Shown: positions 24,207 to 30,456, numbered from the stretch's first letter. The stretch is 32,912 nucleotides of DNA from Lentisphaeria bacterium (GCA_022768375.1 JALEMG010000053.1:1-32912); one strand, 5' to 3'. The notes: generated from the letters alone by a model not told the origin. Numbers and translations are program-made.

Positions 24207-24743
24207 ATGCTTGAGATCATCACCGGCGACATCACCCGTCTTGAGGCGGACGCTATCGTCAATGCGGCGAATTGTTCCCTGTTGGGCGGCAGCGGCGTGG
24301 ACGGCGCGATCCATCGTGCCGCCGGACCGGAACTGCTGGAAGCGTGCCGGAAATTCAACGGCTGTCCCACCGGCGAAGCCCGCATCACCCCGGGGTTTCA
24401 ACTCCCCGCGAAATTCGTCATCCACACGCCCGGCCCGATATGGCGCGGCGGCGATCACGGCGAGGCGGAACTGCTGAAAAACTGTTACCGCAATTCACTG
24501 GCGCTCGCCCGGGCAAACGGCTGCCGCAGCGTGGCGTTTCCGTGCATCGGCACCGGGGTATACCGCTTCCCCAAAGTCGAAGCGGCAAACATCGCCGTCG
24601 AAACCGTTTCCCTCCATCTGGCCGCCCCGGTGGTGAAGGTGATTTTCTGTTGTTTCTCCGAGGACGACGCCGAAATTTACCGGGCCGTGTGTTCCGCGTT
24701 TCCCCATGATCCGTCCTCCGATCTTGGTCTCGGATTCGTGTGA
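24207..24743 (+). CDS. macrodomain protein, O-acetyl-ADP-ribose deacetylase type
   Basis: 178 residues forming one macrodomain. Binding motifs are [20 protein letters not shown] (about 6-25), [14 protein letters not shown] with the catalytic-loop Asp, [12 protein letters not shown], and [11 protein letters not shown] near the distal phosphate. YmdB/MacroD-type enzymes remove acetyl-ADP-ribose or ADP-ribose from acidic residues. The ATG at 24207 follows GGAGAGGGGG; upstream in-frame codons lack family sequence. It is 80 nt downstream of the dehydrogenase gene and probably co-transcribed. Confidence 0.93.
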   Translation: MLEIITGDITRLEADAIVNAANCSLLGGSGVDGAIHRAAGPELLEACRKFNGCPTGEARITPGFQLPAKFVIHTPGPIWRGGDHGEAELLKNCYRNSLALARANGCRSVAFPCIGTGVYRFPKVEAANIAVETVSLHLAAPVVKVIFCCFSEDDAEIYRAVCSAFPHDPSSDLGLGFV

Positions 24744-24753
24744 GACCTACCGT

Positions 24754-25023
24754 TCAGGAATCGAAAATCTTGCCGTTTTGACCGTGTATGAAGGTGTGGG
24801 AAACGGCCAAAGATGGCGTATAACGGAGATGCGAACGGGCGCGTGCATATTGGAGACGTCCGGATTTGGTGGATTTCCGCTTTTTTGCGTATCGTGCCGA
24901 GCGTTCCGCAGCCATCTTGCGGCGACAGGATTCATCGTAGCAGACGGTCTGCTCCGGGTGGTTCCACGCGGGAGTGAATTCTTTCCCGCAGATTCGGCAT
25001 TTGACGGATTTCAGGGTTGGCAT
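24754..25023 (-). CDS. small zinc-binding (CxxC...C...C) protein
   Basis: 89 residues. The first half reads like a zinc finger: CRICGKEFTP (Cys9, Cys12) then VCYDESCRRKMAAERSARY (Cys28, Cys33), followed by a Lys/Arg run. The tail after about residue 50 has no recognisable pattern and may be read-on after loss of an earlier stop. AGGAGG lies 5 nt before the ATG at 25023, which makes it a credible gene despite its size. It converges on the macrodomain gene, stop to stop 10 nt apart. Function unknown; nucleic-acid binding is a guess from the basic stretch. Confidence 0.7.
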   Translation of the reverse strand: MPTLKSVKCRICGKEFTPAWNHPEQTVCYDESCRRKMAAERSARYAKKRKSTKSGRLQYARARSHLRYTPSLAVSHTFIHGQNGKIFDS

Positions 25024-25136
25024 AGTATCCTCCTTTTTTTGCGGCTTTCGATGGATTCACCGTGAATCCGCCATCCGGTCGCGCTGTTGGATTACTATGC
25101 CCTCTCTTTCTGTTATAGGAAGTCGCTTTCTCCTTT

Positions 25137-25164
25137 ATATTTCCCTTTTATCCAGACTTTTCAA
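25137..25164 (-). promoter_or_regulatory. candidate promoter for the small zinc protein
   Basis: Minus strand: TTGAAA (25159-25164), 16-nt spacer, AATATA (25137-25142), in an AT-rich gap of 163 nt. The leader would be about 108 nt. Confidence 0.4.
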
Positions 25165-25186
25165 TACATATAAATATTTGCACTTA

Positions 25187-25960
25187 TTAAACTTTCAACA
25201 CGAACGATTTCAGTTCATCATACTCGCTGCCCACGTTGACTCCCATAAAACCGGGAACGACTTCGCCGATCACACGGCGATGTGTGTGTCCGCAAATCAG
25301 ATAATTGCTGAACAGCGAATCGAACGGCAGTTCATGCACCAAATCTTTCATGCCAGTGTAAAAGCTGTAATGCCCCGGCTCATGTCCGTTCAGCCGGACA
25401 TGCGGCAAATGGTGGGTGCAAAGCGCGGTCGGCATTCCCTTCTTCATCTTCGCATGGATCATGTCGACGTAATAGGCATTGAACGCCATGTACCGGGTTT
25501 CGATGTCGGGGATGCGCCAGTCTTGCCAGCCGTCCCATTCATCGATGCGCTGGTCGTCGCGGACTCGCATTGATCCGTCGAAGAATAAAGTTCCGCCGAC
25601 GAAGTTCACGCCACCGAGTTCGACTGCGCCGATCAGGTCCAGATAAAAGATGCTCGGGTCAGAAAGCGTCTGCTCCTTTAGCTTCTCCAGCGTGACCTCG
25701 AACGTCCGCCCCCAAAACTCGTGGTTGCCGAGAGTTGCTATTACGGGAATAGCATCGGGTATCAATGTCCGCAACATCACCGACAACAGCCGCACCTGCG
25801 GGGGACAAACCGTGTCTCCGGTGAGAACAACCGCATCCGGCGAAACCTCGGCCACGGTCGCAGCGATTTGCGCCAGAAACGGCGACAGATGCTGCCGATC
25901 AATGGCGTCCACCACTGCCTCTTGGCGCAGGTGCAGATCGGACAAACAGAGAAGTTTCAT
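25187..25960 (-). CDS. calcineurin-like metallophosphoesterase
   Basis: 257 residues with all family motifs: D8-L-H10, GDT (48-50), GNHE (78-81), HH (183-184) and GHTH (224-227), which bind two metal ions. No signal peptide or membrane segment, so it is cytoplasmic. It starts 1 nt after the stop of the methyltransferase-Fic gene (TAAAATG) with no separate ribosome site, implying coupled translation. Substrate unknown; pairing with a Fic-type AMP transferase is noteworthy but the functional link is inference. Confidence 0.9.
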   Translation of the reverse strand: MKLLCLSDLHLRQEAVVDAIDRQHLSPFLAQIAATVAEVSPDAVVLTGDTVCPPQVRLLSVMLRTLIPDAIPVIATLGNHEFWGRTFEVTLEKLKEQTLSDPSIFYLDLIGAVELGGVNFVGGTLFFDGSMRVRDDQRIDEWDGWQDWRIPDIETRYMAFNAYYVDMIHAKMKKGMPTALCTHHLPHVRLNGHEPGHYSFYTGMKDLVHELPFDSLFSNYLICGHTHRRVIGEVVPGFMGVNVGSEYDELKSFVLKV

Positions 25961-25961
25961 T

Positions 25962-26786
25962 TTATTGCAGGACTTCCCAGATGCCGTCGCGCTTGCCGTT
26001 TTTCCGGGCGAGAAGATTTTTCTCCTGCAACGCTCTGGTCAGGGTCTTCACGGTACGTTCCGATTTGCCGATTCTTTCCGCAATCATTTTTTGCGTCGCA
26101 CGAGGATTCTCTTTCAGGAACTCCAGTACGGCGGCTTCTTCCAAAGTGCAATTTTTGCACTTTGAATTTGCACTTTGAACTGGCAGCTCGTCTTTCCACA
26201 GTATATGGCAGAAGCGACTCTTGAGTTCATTTTTTCCGTGAAACAGCAGGTTTTCGAAGAACCGCTCCAAAAATTCGGTGGTCGCGAAAATCCCCTGCGC
26301 GTAGTTGTTGTAATTGGCCCGAACCAGCGCATTGCGGAAATACCAAGAGTGGAGCTTGAACGGTTCGTTGTCGACCGCAAAGCCGAATTTACGCAGATAG
26401 AAAATCGTGAAGACTGCGGTCGTTCTGGTATTTCCCTCCATGAACGGATGGATCTGCCACAGGATGTCGATGCCGTAGATGCTGCTCAGGGCGAGCAGCG
26501 AATCCGGCTCGTATGACGGGGCTTTCCAGCCGGGGCGCTTCTCGGCCTTTTTGAGACGCTTTTCCTGTTGGGCGAGTTTCCGTTCGATGACGGCGAGCTT
26601 TCGCTCCAATATCACGATGAGAAAGTTTCCGGTCCCGCAGGCGGGTTCCAGAAAGCGCGATTCGATGCGCTCCGTTTCCTGCTTGACCAAATCCAGCATG
26701 GCGTCGACCTCGCGCCGTGCTGTCATGACTTCGCCGTGATCCACGACGCGTTGTCTGCTGATGACCTGTTTTTCCTTATCGCTCAT
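25962..26786 (-). CDS. chimeric protein: DNA methyltransferase N-terminus fused to Fic domain and winged helix
   Basis: 274 residues in one open frame. Residues 1-109 match the start of an N6-adenine DNA methyltransferase: VDHGEVMTARREVDAMLDLV, then SAM motif I FLEPACGTGNFL (46-57) and SSIYGIDIL (101-109), where motif II should begin. At residue 110 the sequence switches to the middle of a Fic protein, WQIHPFMEGNTRTTAVF (Fic motif 113-121), with SWYFRNALVRANY and ATTEFLERFF after it, then a C-terminal winged helix (about 214-272). The methyltransferase catalytic motif and target-recognition part are missing, as is the N-terminal part of the Fic fold. It looks like the product of an in-frame deletion joining two genes. 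Either half could be inactive; the frame is nevertheless kept and a promoter is present. Confidence 0.8.
   Translation of the reverse strand: MSDKEKQVISRQRVVDHGEVMTARREVDAMLDLVKQETERIESRFLEPACGTGNFLIVILERKLAVIERKLAQQEKRLKKAEKRPGWKAPSYEPDSLLALSSIYGIDILWQIHPFMEGNTRTTAVFTIFYLRKFGFAVDNEPFKLHSWYFRNALVRANYNNYAQGIFATTEFLERFFENLLFHGKNELKSRFCHILWKDELPVQSANSKCKNCTLEEAAVLEFLKENPRATQKMIAERIGKSERTVKTLTRALQEKNLLARKNGKRDGIWEVLQ
26155..26180. repeat. 13-bp tandem repeat inside the Fic gene
   Basis: TTGCACTTTGAAT (26155-26167) is followed directly by TTGCACTTTGAAC (26168-26180), and the inverse AAAGTGCAA lies just before at 26143-26151. It codes for the stretch around SANSKCKNCT between Fic domain and winged helix. 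A change of one unit would shift the frame. Confidence 0.7.
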
Positions 26787-26873
26787 CTCTTACATCATTT
26801 CCGTTCCAGAGAACGTCAAATTTTTCGCATCTCACACCCTCCGCCTATGGCGGACGGCACAAATACCCATTAT

Positions 26874-26901
26874 AATATACAGCCTGCACCTATGAAGTCA
26901 A
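26874..26901 (-). promoter_or_regulatory. promoter for the methyltransferase-Fic gene
   Basis: Minus strand: TTGACT (26896-26901), 16-nt spacer, TATATT (26874-26879). The leader of about 80 nt contains a small CCGCC-TAT-GGCGG hairpin (26841-26853). Confidence 0.6.
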
Positions 26902-26957
26902 CTTTGACGCAACGTATTTCACGAAATTACTGCCGGACGCGGATGTCGGTCTTCGGC

Positions 26958-27335
26958 TTACTGCACATTGCCGCCTCCCAAGCTCACGACCGTCATCCGG
27001 GGCGGCGGGACTTCGCCTGGCGGCATCCACATGGTGATGAGGTCGAAGGTCCGCTTACCCTCGCGGAGCGGCTTGAGGCGGTTGCCGCTGCCGCCGAGGA
27101 CGATGCCCGTCCCGGCGATGACCATGCCCGTGCCAAAGAAGGTGAACGCCCCGCGGATCGGTTTCAGCCGCGCCTCCTCGTCGCAGACCAAGACGATGCC
27201 CCGGTCGAGTTGGACGAGCTGCACGAGGTCGCATCCGATGAGCCGGTACAGCTCATCGAGTGAGCGGTTGGGGTCGGTGGCGAGTTCGATCTTGCTCACC
27301 GTCTTCTCCACGGGATCTATCTTGATCGCTCTCAT
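26958..27335 (-). CDS. DUF3846-like small phage/ICE protein
   Basis: 125 residues resembling the DUF3846 family common in phages and conjugative elements: an N-terminal IKIDPVEKTVSKIEL strand, LDELYRLIGCDLVQLVQL, IVLVCDEEARLKPI and TFFGTGMVIAGTGIVLG. ATG 27335 follows GGGAGG at 8 nt and overlaps the stop of the split zinc-ribbon gene (ATGA). It is the last gene of a minus-strand row of small accessory genes. Molecular function unknown. Confidence 0.75.
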   Translation of the reverse strand: MRAIKIDPVEKTVSKIELATDPNRSLDELYRLIGCDLVQLVQLDRGIVLVCDEEARLKPIRGAFTFFGTGMVIAGTGIVLGGSGNRLKPLREGKRTFDLITMWMPPGEVPPPRMTVVSLGGGNVQ

Positions 27336-27488
27336 CGCTTGATCCTCCCGTTCTTGCCGGGCCAGCCGATGCCCTCGAAGTTGCGGTTGCCGGAACGCAC
27401 CGCGGCGAGTTCGGCGTCCGCCGCCAGCTGGTAGTCGGGGTGCTGGCGCTCCTCCTCGGCGCACTTCATGCAGATGGCGTCCGTGTTG
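27332..27488 (-). pseudogene. 3' part of the split CxxC..CxxC protein gene
   Basis: This piece encodes the C-terminal part (DAICMKCAEEERQHPDY ... GIGWPGKNGRIKR) of a 77-residue protein whose start is at 29060. Joining it with 28978-29060 across the 6-bp GTGTTG repeat restores one frame of exactly 78 codons including stop. The stop overlaps the ATG of the DUF3846-like gene. The insertion separates the two Cys pairs. Confidence 0.85.
27483..27488 (+). repeat. left GTGTTG core (attachment site)
   Basis: Left copy of the 6-bp repeat at the element boundary. The reconstructed empty site reads GCGTCC-GTGTTG-AAGCGG. Confidence 0.75.
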
Positions 27489-27512
27489 TTATGTTGTGAA
27501 ATAAATTATGTT
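27483..27512 (+). repeat. left copy of 30-bp inverted repeat
   Basis: Begins GTGTTGTTATGTTGTG and is identical to the reverse complement of 28928-28957 over 30 bp; with one gapped base the match continues for about 7 more. Confidence 0.9.
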
Positions 27513-27561
27513 TTAAATTCTGATTTTTATGCTATATTATAAGGAAGTACTCACAACATAA
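27489..27561. repeat. left inverted pair of TTATGTTGTGA (arm-site candidate)
   Basis: TTATGTTGTGA at 27489-27499 and its reverse complement at 27551-27561, separated by 51 nt. The same pair recurs at the right end with a 50-nt gap. The candidate promoter -10 (27533-27538) lies between them, so recombinase binding could shut down its own transcription. Confidence 0.7.
27530..27538 (+). promoter_or_regulatory. extended -10 of the element's promoter
   Basis: TGC-TATATT, the same extended -10 as at chromosomal genes in this window. The -35 is poor (TTTTAA at 27511-27516). It would drive the 102-residue and recombinase genes. Confidence 0.5.
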
Positions 27562-27570
27562 GAAAACAAA

Positions 27571-27879
27571 ATGAAATTCGATGAACTCTTAAAAAATCAA
27601 TTGGCAATACGACGTGCTGTTGGTGCGCCTTTCTGTGAATCACGGCTCAAGATATTACAGGAACTAAAGGAACAAGGTTATCGTTCCTCGACACTTCATA
27701 ACTATTCAAAAAGTCTGATTATAGCTGCAACGGTTATACATTCCTATCCCCCGAGTTTTATTTTTGATGATAATACGATAAAAAATATTGTGCAAGATAC
27801 AAAAGTCTATCTGACGACAACGTCAGAACTCTTACATATTGTATCAGAAAAATTTGAACAGCATACTTTTTCGAGGTGA
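27571..27879 (+). CDS. small SAM-like protein of the recombinase element
   Basis: 102 residues, strongly AT-rich codons. The segment ESRLKILQELKEQGYRSSTLHNYSKSLIIAATVI (read in pieces, about 23-57) resembles the N-terminal core-binding (SAM-like) domain of phage integrases, 'Lxxxx-GYxxxTLxxYxxxL', but no catalytic domain follows. It could be an accessory DNA-binding factor or a remnant of a second recombinase. It ends 3 nt before the recombinase ATG, so the two are translationally linked. No clear ribosome site precedes its ATG. Confidence 0.7.
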   Translation: MKFDELLKNQLAIRRAVGAPFCESRLKILQELKEQGYRSSTLHNYSKSLIIAATVIHSYPPSFIFDDNTIKNIVQDTKVYLTTTSELLHIVSEKFEQHTFSR

Positions 27880-27882
27880 AAC

Positions 27883-28875
27883 ATGAAAGAAAAACAGCTG
27901 CTTGGTTATTGGATTTCAGAATTCCTAACAGAAGAACTGATGACATACAGAAAGATGAGCATAAATACAATAAAAAGTTATCGGGACACCTTTGTTTTAC
28001 TGCTGAAATTCATTTCAGAGAAAGAAAAGCAAAATTATATTGACTTCCCGATTAAAAAGTTTTCACCGGCTCTCATAAAAGATTTCATCCAGTATTTGGA
28101 AGCAGAACGACATTGTTCTGCGACAAGCTGCAATCAGCGCCTGGCTGCAATCAAATCATTTTCAAAATTTCTCGGTTATAAATTACCTGATCTAATACAG
28201 AATGTTACCTCCATTGCCTGTATCCATTCCAAGCAAATAATTAAAAAAGAAATGGATTACCTTGCGCATGATGAAATTGATGTTATTCTCAATATTCCTG
28301 ACAGAGAAAAGAAACAAGGTTTTCGGAATTATGTGTTACTATTGTTGATGTTAAATACTGGAGCACGGGCAAGCGAAATTGCGAATCTTCATGTTGATGA
28401 TATCGTTTTTGGCGAATTCCCAACTGTTCGACTAAAGGGAAATAAAACTCGCATGTGCCCTCTTTGGAAAAGAACGTCGGAAAAGATGCAGAATTTGATT
28501 TCTCTGAATGGCGATAGAAAAACGTTCATCTTTTGGGGTGAGAGAAATAATCCGATCACACGACATGGCATATACGAGATTGTTGAAAAAACGATAGCTC
28601 AAGCAAAAACTATTTGCCCATCAATTGCAGCAAAAAAGATAACTCCACATTCACTCCGGCACACAACGGCTATGGAATTGCTCTCCGCTGGGACAGATAT
28701 AAATACAATACGAGCTTGGCTTGGTCACGTATCACTCAAAACAACAAATATTTATGCAACGATTGATTTGGAAACAAAAGCAAAGGCTATTTACAAATGT
28801 TCTGCAAATGTAACAGACACGACACCTGCATGGAAGAATGATGATAAACTCTTAGCCTTCTTGAAAAATCTATAA
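27883..28875 (+). CDS. tyrosine recombinase/integrase
   Basis: 330 residues with an intact catalytic set: Arg162 (NTGARASEI), the beta-hairpin Lys at 185 or 188 (RLKGNKTRM), His256-x-x-Arg259 (HSLRHTTAMELL), His282 (WLGH) and nucleophile Tyr291 (TNIYATI). The N-terminal SAM-like domain (about 10-105) binds the core site. GAGG lies 6 nt before the ATG. It is the only recombinase in the element and probably catalyses insertion and excision across GTGTTG. The AT-rich codon use differs sharply from the surrounding chromosome and marks recent transfer. Confidence 0.95.
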   Translation: MKEKQLLGYWISEFLTEELMTYRKMSINTIKSYRDTFVLLLKFISEKEKQNYIDFPIKKFSPALIKDFIQYLEAERHCSATSCNQRLAAIKSFSKFLGYKLPDLIQNVTSIACIHSKQIIKKEMDYLAHDEIDVILNIPDREKKQGFRNYVLLLLMLNTGARASEIANLHVDDIVFGEFPTVRLKGNKTRMCPLWKRTSEKMQNLISLNGDRKTFIFWGERNNPITRHGIYEIVEKTIAQAKTICPSIAAKKITPHSLRHTTAMELLSAGTDINTIRAWLGHVSLKTTNIYATIDLETKAKAIYKCSANVTDTTPAWKNDDKLLAFLKNL

Positions 28876-28879
28876 AACA

Positions 28880-28951
28880 TTATGTTGTGAAATTATTCTA
28901 CTCCATTCAATCAAATTCAAATTTAACAACATAATTTATTTCACAACATAA
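28880..28951. repeat. right inverted pair of TTATGTTGTGA (arm-site candidate)
   Basis: TTATGTTGTGA at 28880-28890 and its reverse complement at 28941-28951, 50 nt apart, mirroring the left end. Confidence 0.7.
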
Positions 28952-28957
28952 CAACAC
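28928..28957 (-). repeat. right copy of 30-bp inverted repeat
   Basis: Reverse complement of 27483-27512, perfect over 30 bp. It ends 20 bp before the element boundary defined by gene reconstruction. Confidence 0.9.
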
Positions 28958-28984
28958 TTATGTTATATACTGCATAAGTGTTGA
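28953..28984. repeat. right-end palindrome CAACACTTATG...CATAAGTGTTG
   Basis: Perfect 11-bp arms (28953-28963, 28974-28984) around a 10-nt AT-rich centre. It spans the right boundary and includes the right GTGTTG core; the layout is that of a recombinase dimer site. Confidence 0.8.
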
Positions 28985-29060
28985 AGCGGCTCATCGTGAA
29001 GCCGCCGTCCAGGGGCGCGCCGCAACGGTCGCAACGTTTCTTGTTGAAGAATTCGTCCAT
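28978..29060 (-). pseudogene. 5' part of the split CxxC..CxxC protein gene
   Basis: Begins with ATG at 29060 (GGAG upstream) and encodes MDEFFNKKRCDRCGAPL to FNT, with the first Cys pair (10 and 13). Reading then enters the mobile element and stops soon after. With the other part it gives a 77-residue zinc-ribbon protein (C10-x2-C13-x18-C32-x2-C35) of a type frequent in phages and integrative elements. Confidence 0.85.
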
Positions 29061-29096
29061 TTTTCAATGCTCCGTTTTTTCCGACGTGATATTAAA

Positions 29097-29429
29097 TTAA
29101 TCATCGTTGATTTTGATAGCCCAATGTTCCAATCCCCTTCTGTCCACTTCCGCTGAAACGAGTTCAAAAAGTTTCATCCAGTGGTATCGGTCACAGTCCC
29201 ACCCCAAGGTTCTATATTGCTCTCTCTTCGCGCGTTGTTCGTTGTCTTCGTGAATTGCTTCCGACAACTCCTTTTCCAGTAACAGCAGAAAATGGTCTGT
29301 AATCTGCCGTACTTTTTGGCTCGCTTCTTCACAATAATTGGACACGACATATGTTCTGCGTCCAAGGCAATAGCGAAATGCGCAAAAGTAAATTTGCGAT
29401 TCCGCATCGGTGAACATTTCAGTTTTCAT
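29097..29429 (-). CDS. hypothetical protein of the accessory row
   Basis: 110 residues, not recognised. It is helical and rich in charged residues in the middle (LLLLEKELSEAIHEDNEQRAKRE), with no signal peptide or membrane segment. GGAG is 6 nt before the ATG at 29429, and the start overlaps the previous gene's end by 11 nt, so it belongs to the same operon as its neighbours. It lies directly upstream of the split zinc-ribbon gene. Confidence 0.65.
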   Translation of the reverse strand: MKTEMFTDAESQIYFCAFRYCLGRRTYVVSNYCEEASQKVRQITDHFLLLLEKELSEAIHEDNEQRAKREQYRTLGWDCDRYHWMKLFELVSAEVDRRGLEHWAIKINDD

Positions 29430-29664
29430 GCTCTTCTCCGTTCTGCTTTAAGCAATATCCCGGCGCGATCTCATCAAGATAATCCCACTTGGCGATAAGG
29501 TCTGTCGAATAACCGATTTTGCTGAATGCGTGAAAATATTTTTCATGCGTATCGTTTGTTTCAGCGATGAATCCCGTCAGCGGGAGCGGCGGTACATCGC
29601 CGAATACAAGCAGGGCGAGTACCACTCGCCACATTTCCGGCAATTCCTTTTTTCCGTCATGCAT
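29419..29664 (-). CDS. hypothetical small protein of the accessory row
   Basis: 81 residues, not recognised. ATG 29664 is chosen because GGGAGG lies about 10 nt upstream and the start overlaps the end of the preceding gene by 8 nt; longer readings would run through that gene. A hydrophobic patch (VVLALLVFG, about 14-22) is too short for a clear membrane segment. Confidence 0.6.
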   Translation of the reverse strand: MHDGKKELPEMWRVVLALLVFGDVPPLPLTGFIAETNDTHEKYFHAFSKIGYSTDLIAKWDYLDEIAPGYCLKQNGEEHEN

Positions 29665-30058
29665 TTCCCTTGCCCTCCCTTGCGATGATGACATCAAGTT
29701 CATGCCAGTCAGGGTCGTTGTAGAGTCCGCACACTATCCACTTGCCGTCGTCGAAGAGGTAGAGGTACTCGGCGGCGAGTCTGCCCTTGCCGCGGTATTG
29801 GTACTCGTCGACCGAGGGGAACGTGACCGCCTCGCGGTATGCTTCGCCCATGTCGCGGTGGTACGCGGTACAGGTCTCCGGCGTCTCCTTGATCTCGCTC
29901 AACTCGCCGAGGGCGAGGAGCGCCTCGACCTGCTCGGCGGTCTTGTACCAACCGCCGAGGATCGCCCCGGCGTACCCGACGTAGCCGTCCCAGTTCAGCC
30001 GCACCGCCCGGACGCTCCCGTCCGGCTGCTTCATTCCGATTGCCGCGTTCGTGCTCAT
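29657..30058 (-). CDS. phage/ICE-type small protein (MSTxAAIG family)
   Basis: 133 residues. The start MSTNAAIGMKQPDGSVRAV followed by WDGYVGYAGAIL and later TAYHRDMGE is typical of a hypothetical family found in phages and integrative elements ('MST-x-x-x-IG ... DGS-x-R-x-x-x-x-x-WDGY'). Function unknown. A strong AAAGGAG site is 7 nt before ATG 30058. It is the first gene of the minus-strand accessory row that continues through the split zinc-ribbon gene to the DUF3846-like gene. Confidence 0.75.
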   Translation of the reverse strand: MSTNAAIGMKQPDGSVRAVRLNWDGYVGYAGAILGGWYKTAEQVEALLALGELSEIKETPETCTAYHRDMGEAYREAVTFPSVDEYQYRGKGRLAAEYLYLFDDGKWIVCGLYNDPDWHELDVIIAREGKGNA

Positions 30059-30105
30059 CGTGATGCTCCTTTCATCAGTTGAACCGCTTGTCTGCTTGAG
30101 GGAAG

Positions 30106-30134
30106 TGCGGAAATTCAAACTTTGGATTTCCGCA
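30106..30134. promoter_or_regulatory. 9-bp inverted repeat upstream of the accessory row
   Basis: TGCGGAAAT (30106-30114) and ATTTCCGCA (30126-30134), 11 nt apart, lie 48 nt before the first start codon. It may be an operator or a leader hairpin. The rest of 30059-30283 shows no gene or clear promoter. Confidence 0.45.
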
Positions 30135-30283
30135 TTTCTCATTTTAAAGATACGCCGAAAGGTAAGTTTTTTTTGAAAGGACGCCGTTTCGACTCCCGCA
30201 AGGTTTGCATTAGTTCTTGTTGCATAATGGCCGAAACGGTCGGGGATGACCATATTGATAATCAGCGTGTTATGACCTGTGAC

Positions 30284-30308
30284 AAAAATCGGAGTTGACA
30301 CAACTCCG
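30284..30308 (-). terminator. second terminator downstream of the tRNA genes
   Basis: CGGAGTT (30290-30296) and AACTCCG (30302-30308) form a perfect 7-bp stem with a 5-nt loop; on the minus strand it is followed by ATTTTTG. It separates tRNA transcription from the accessory row. Confidence 0.65.
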
Positions 30309-30411
30309 TTTCCAAAAATCTGAGACAAATAGCGGTTTCGCGGCCTCGGAGCTGTGTCCGATAGCAAAAACGGAGTCGCGTAGCGGTGTTTTGAGGTCAA
30401 ATTTCGAGGCT

Positions 30412-30442
30412 GAAAACAGAAAAGCCAGTCGCGTGGACTGGC
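30412..30442 (-). terminator. terminator of the tRNA-Gly/tRNA-Phe unit
   Basis: GCCAGTC (30424-30430) and GACTGGC (30436-30442) form a 7-bp stem; on the minus strand TTTTCTGTTTTC follows. It lies 15 nt beyond the tRNA-Phe CCA end. Confidence 0.75.
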
Positions 30443-30456
30443 GTAGACACAAAAAA

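Larger units (their letters stand above)
27483..28977 (+). mobile_element. compact tyrosine-recombinase element interrupting a small gene
   Basis: A 1495-bp AT-rich insert with two plus-strand genes: a 102-residue protein and a 330-residue tyrosine recombinase. Its boundaries are set by the gene it splits: deleting 27483-28977 leaves one copy of GTGTTG and rejoins a 77-residue zinc-ribbon protein in frame. GTGTTG at both ends (27483-27488, 28978-28983) is the likely crossover core. A 30-bp perfect inverted repeat lies at 27483-27512 and 28928-28957, so the right copy is 20 bp inside the boundary. The motif TTATGTTGTGA occurs four times, as an inverted pair at each end. No transposase of DDE type, cargo gene or excisionase-like gene is seen apart from the 102-residue protein. 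The class is not one I can name. Confidence 0.85.

Noticed and set aside
27483-28957. Simple IS bounded exactly by the 30-bp inverted repeats
   Set aside because: Ending the element at 28957 leaves 20 extra bases that break the split gene; the boundary at 28977 restores the frame exactly.
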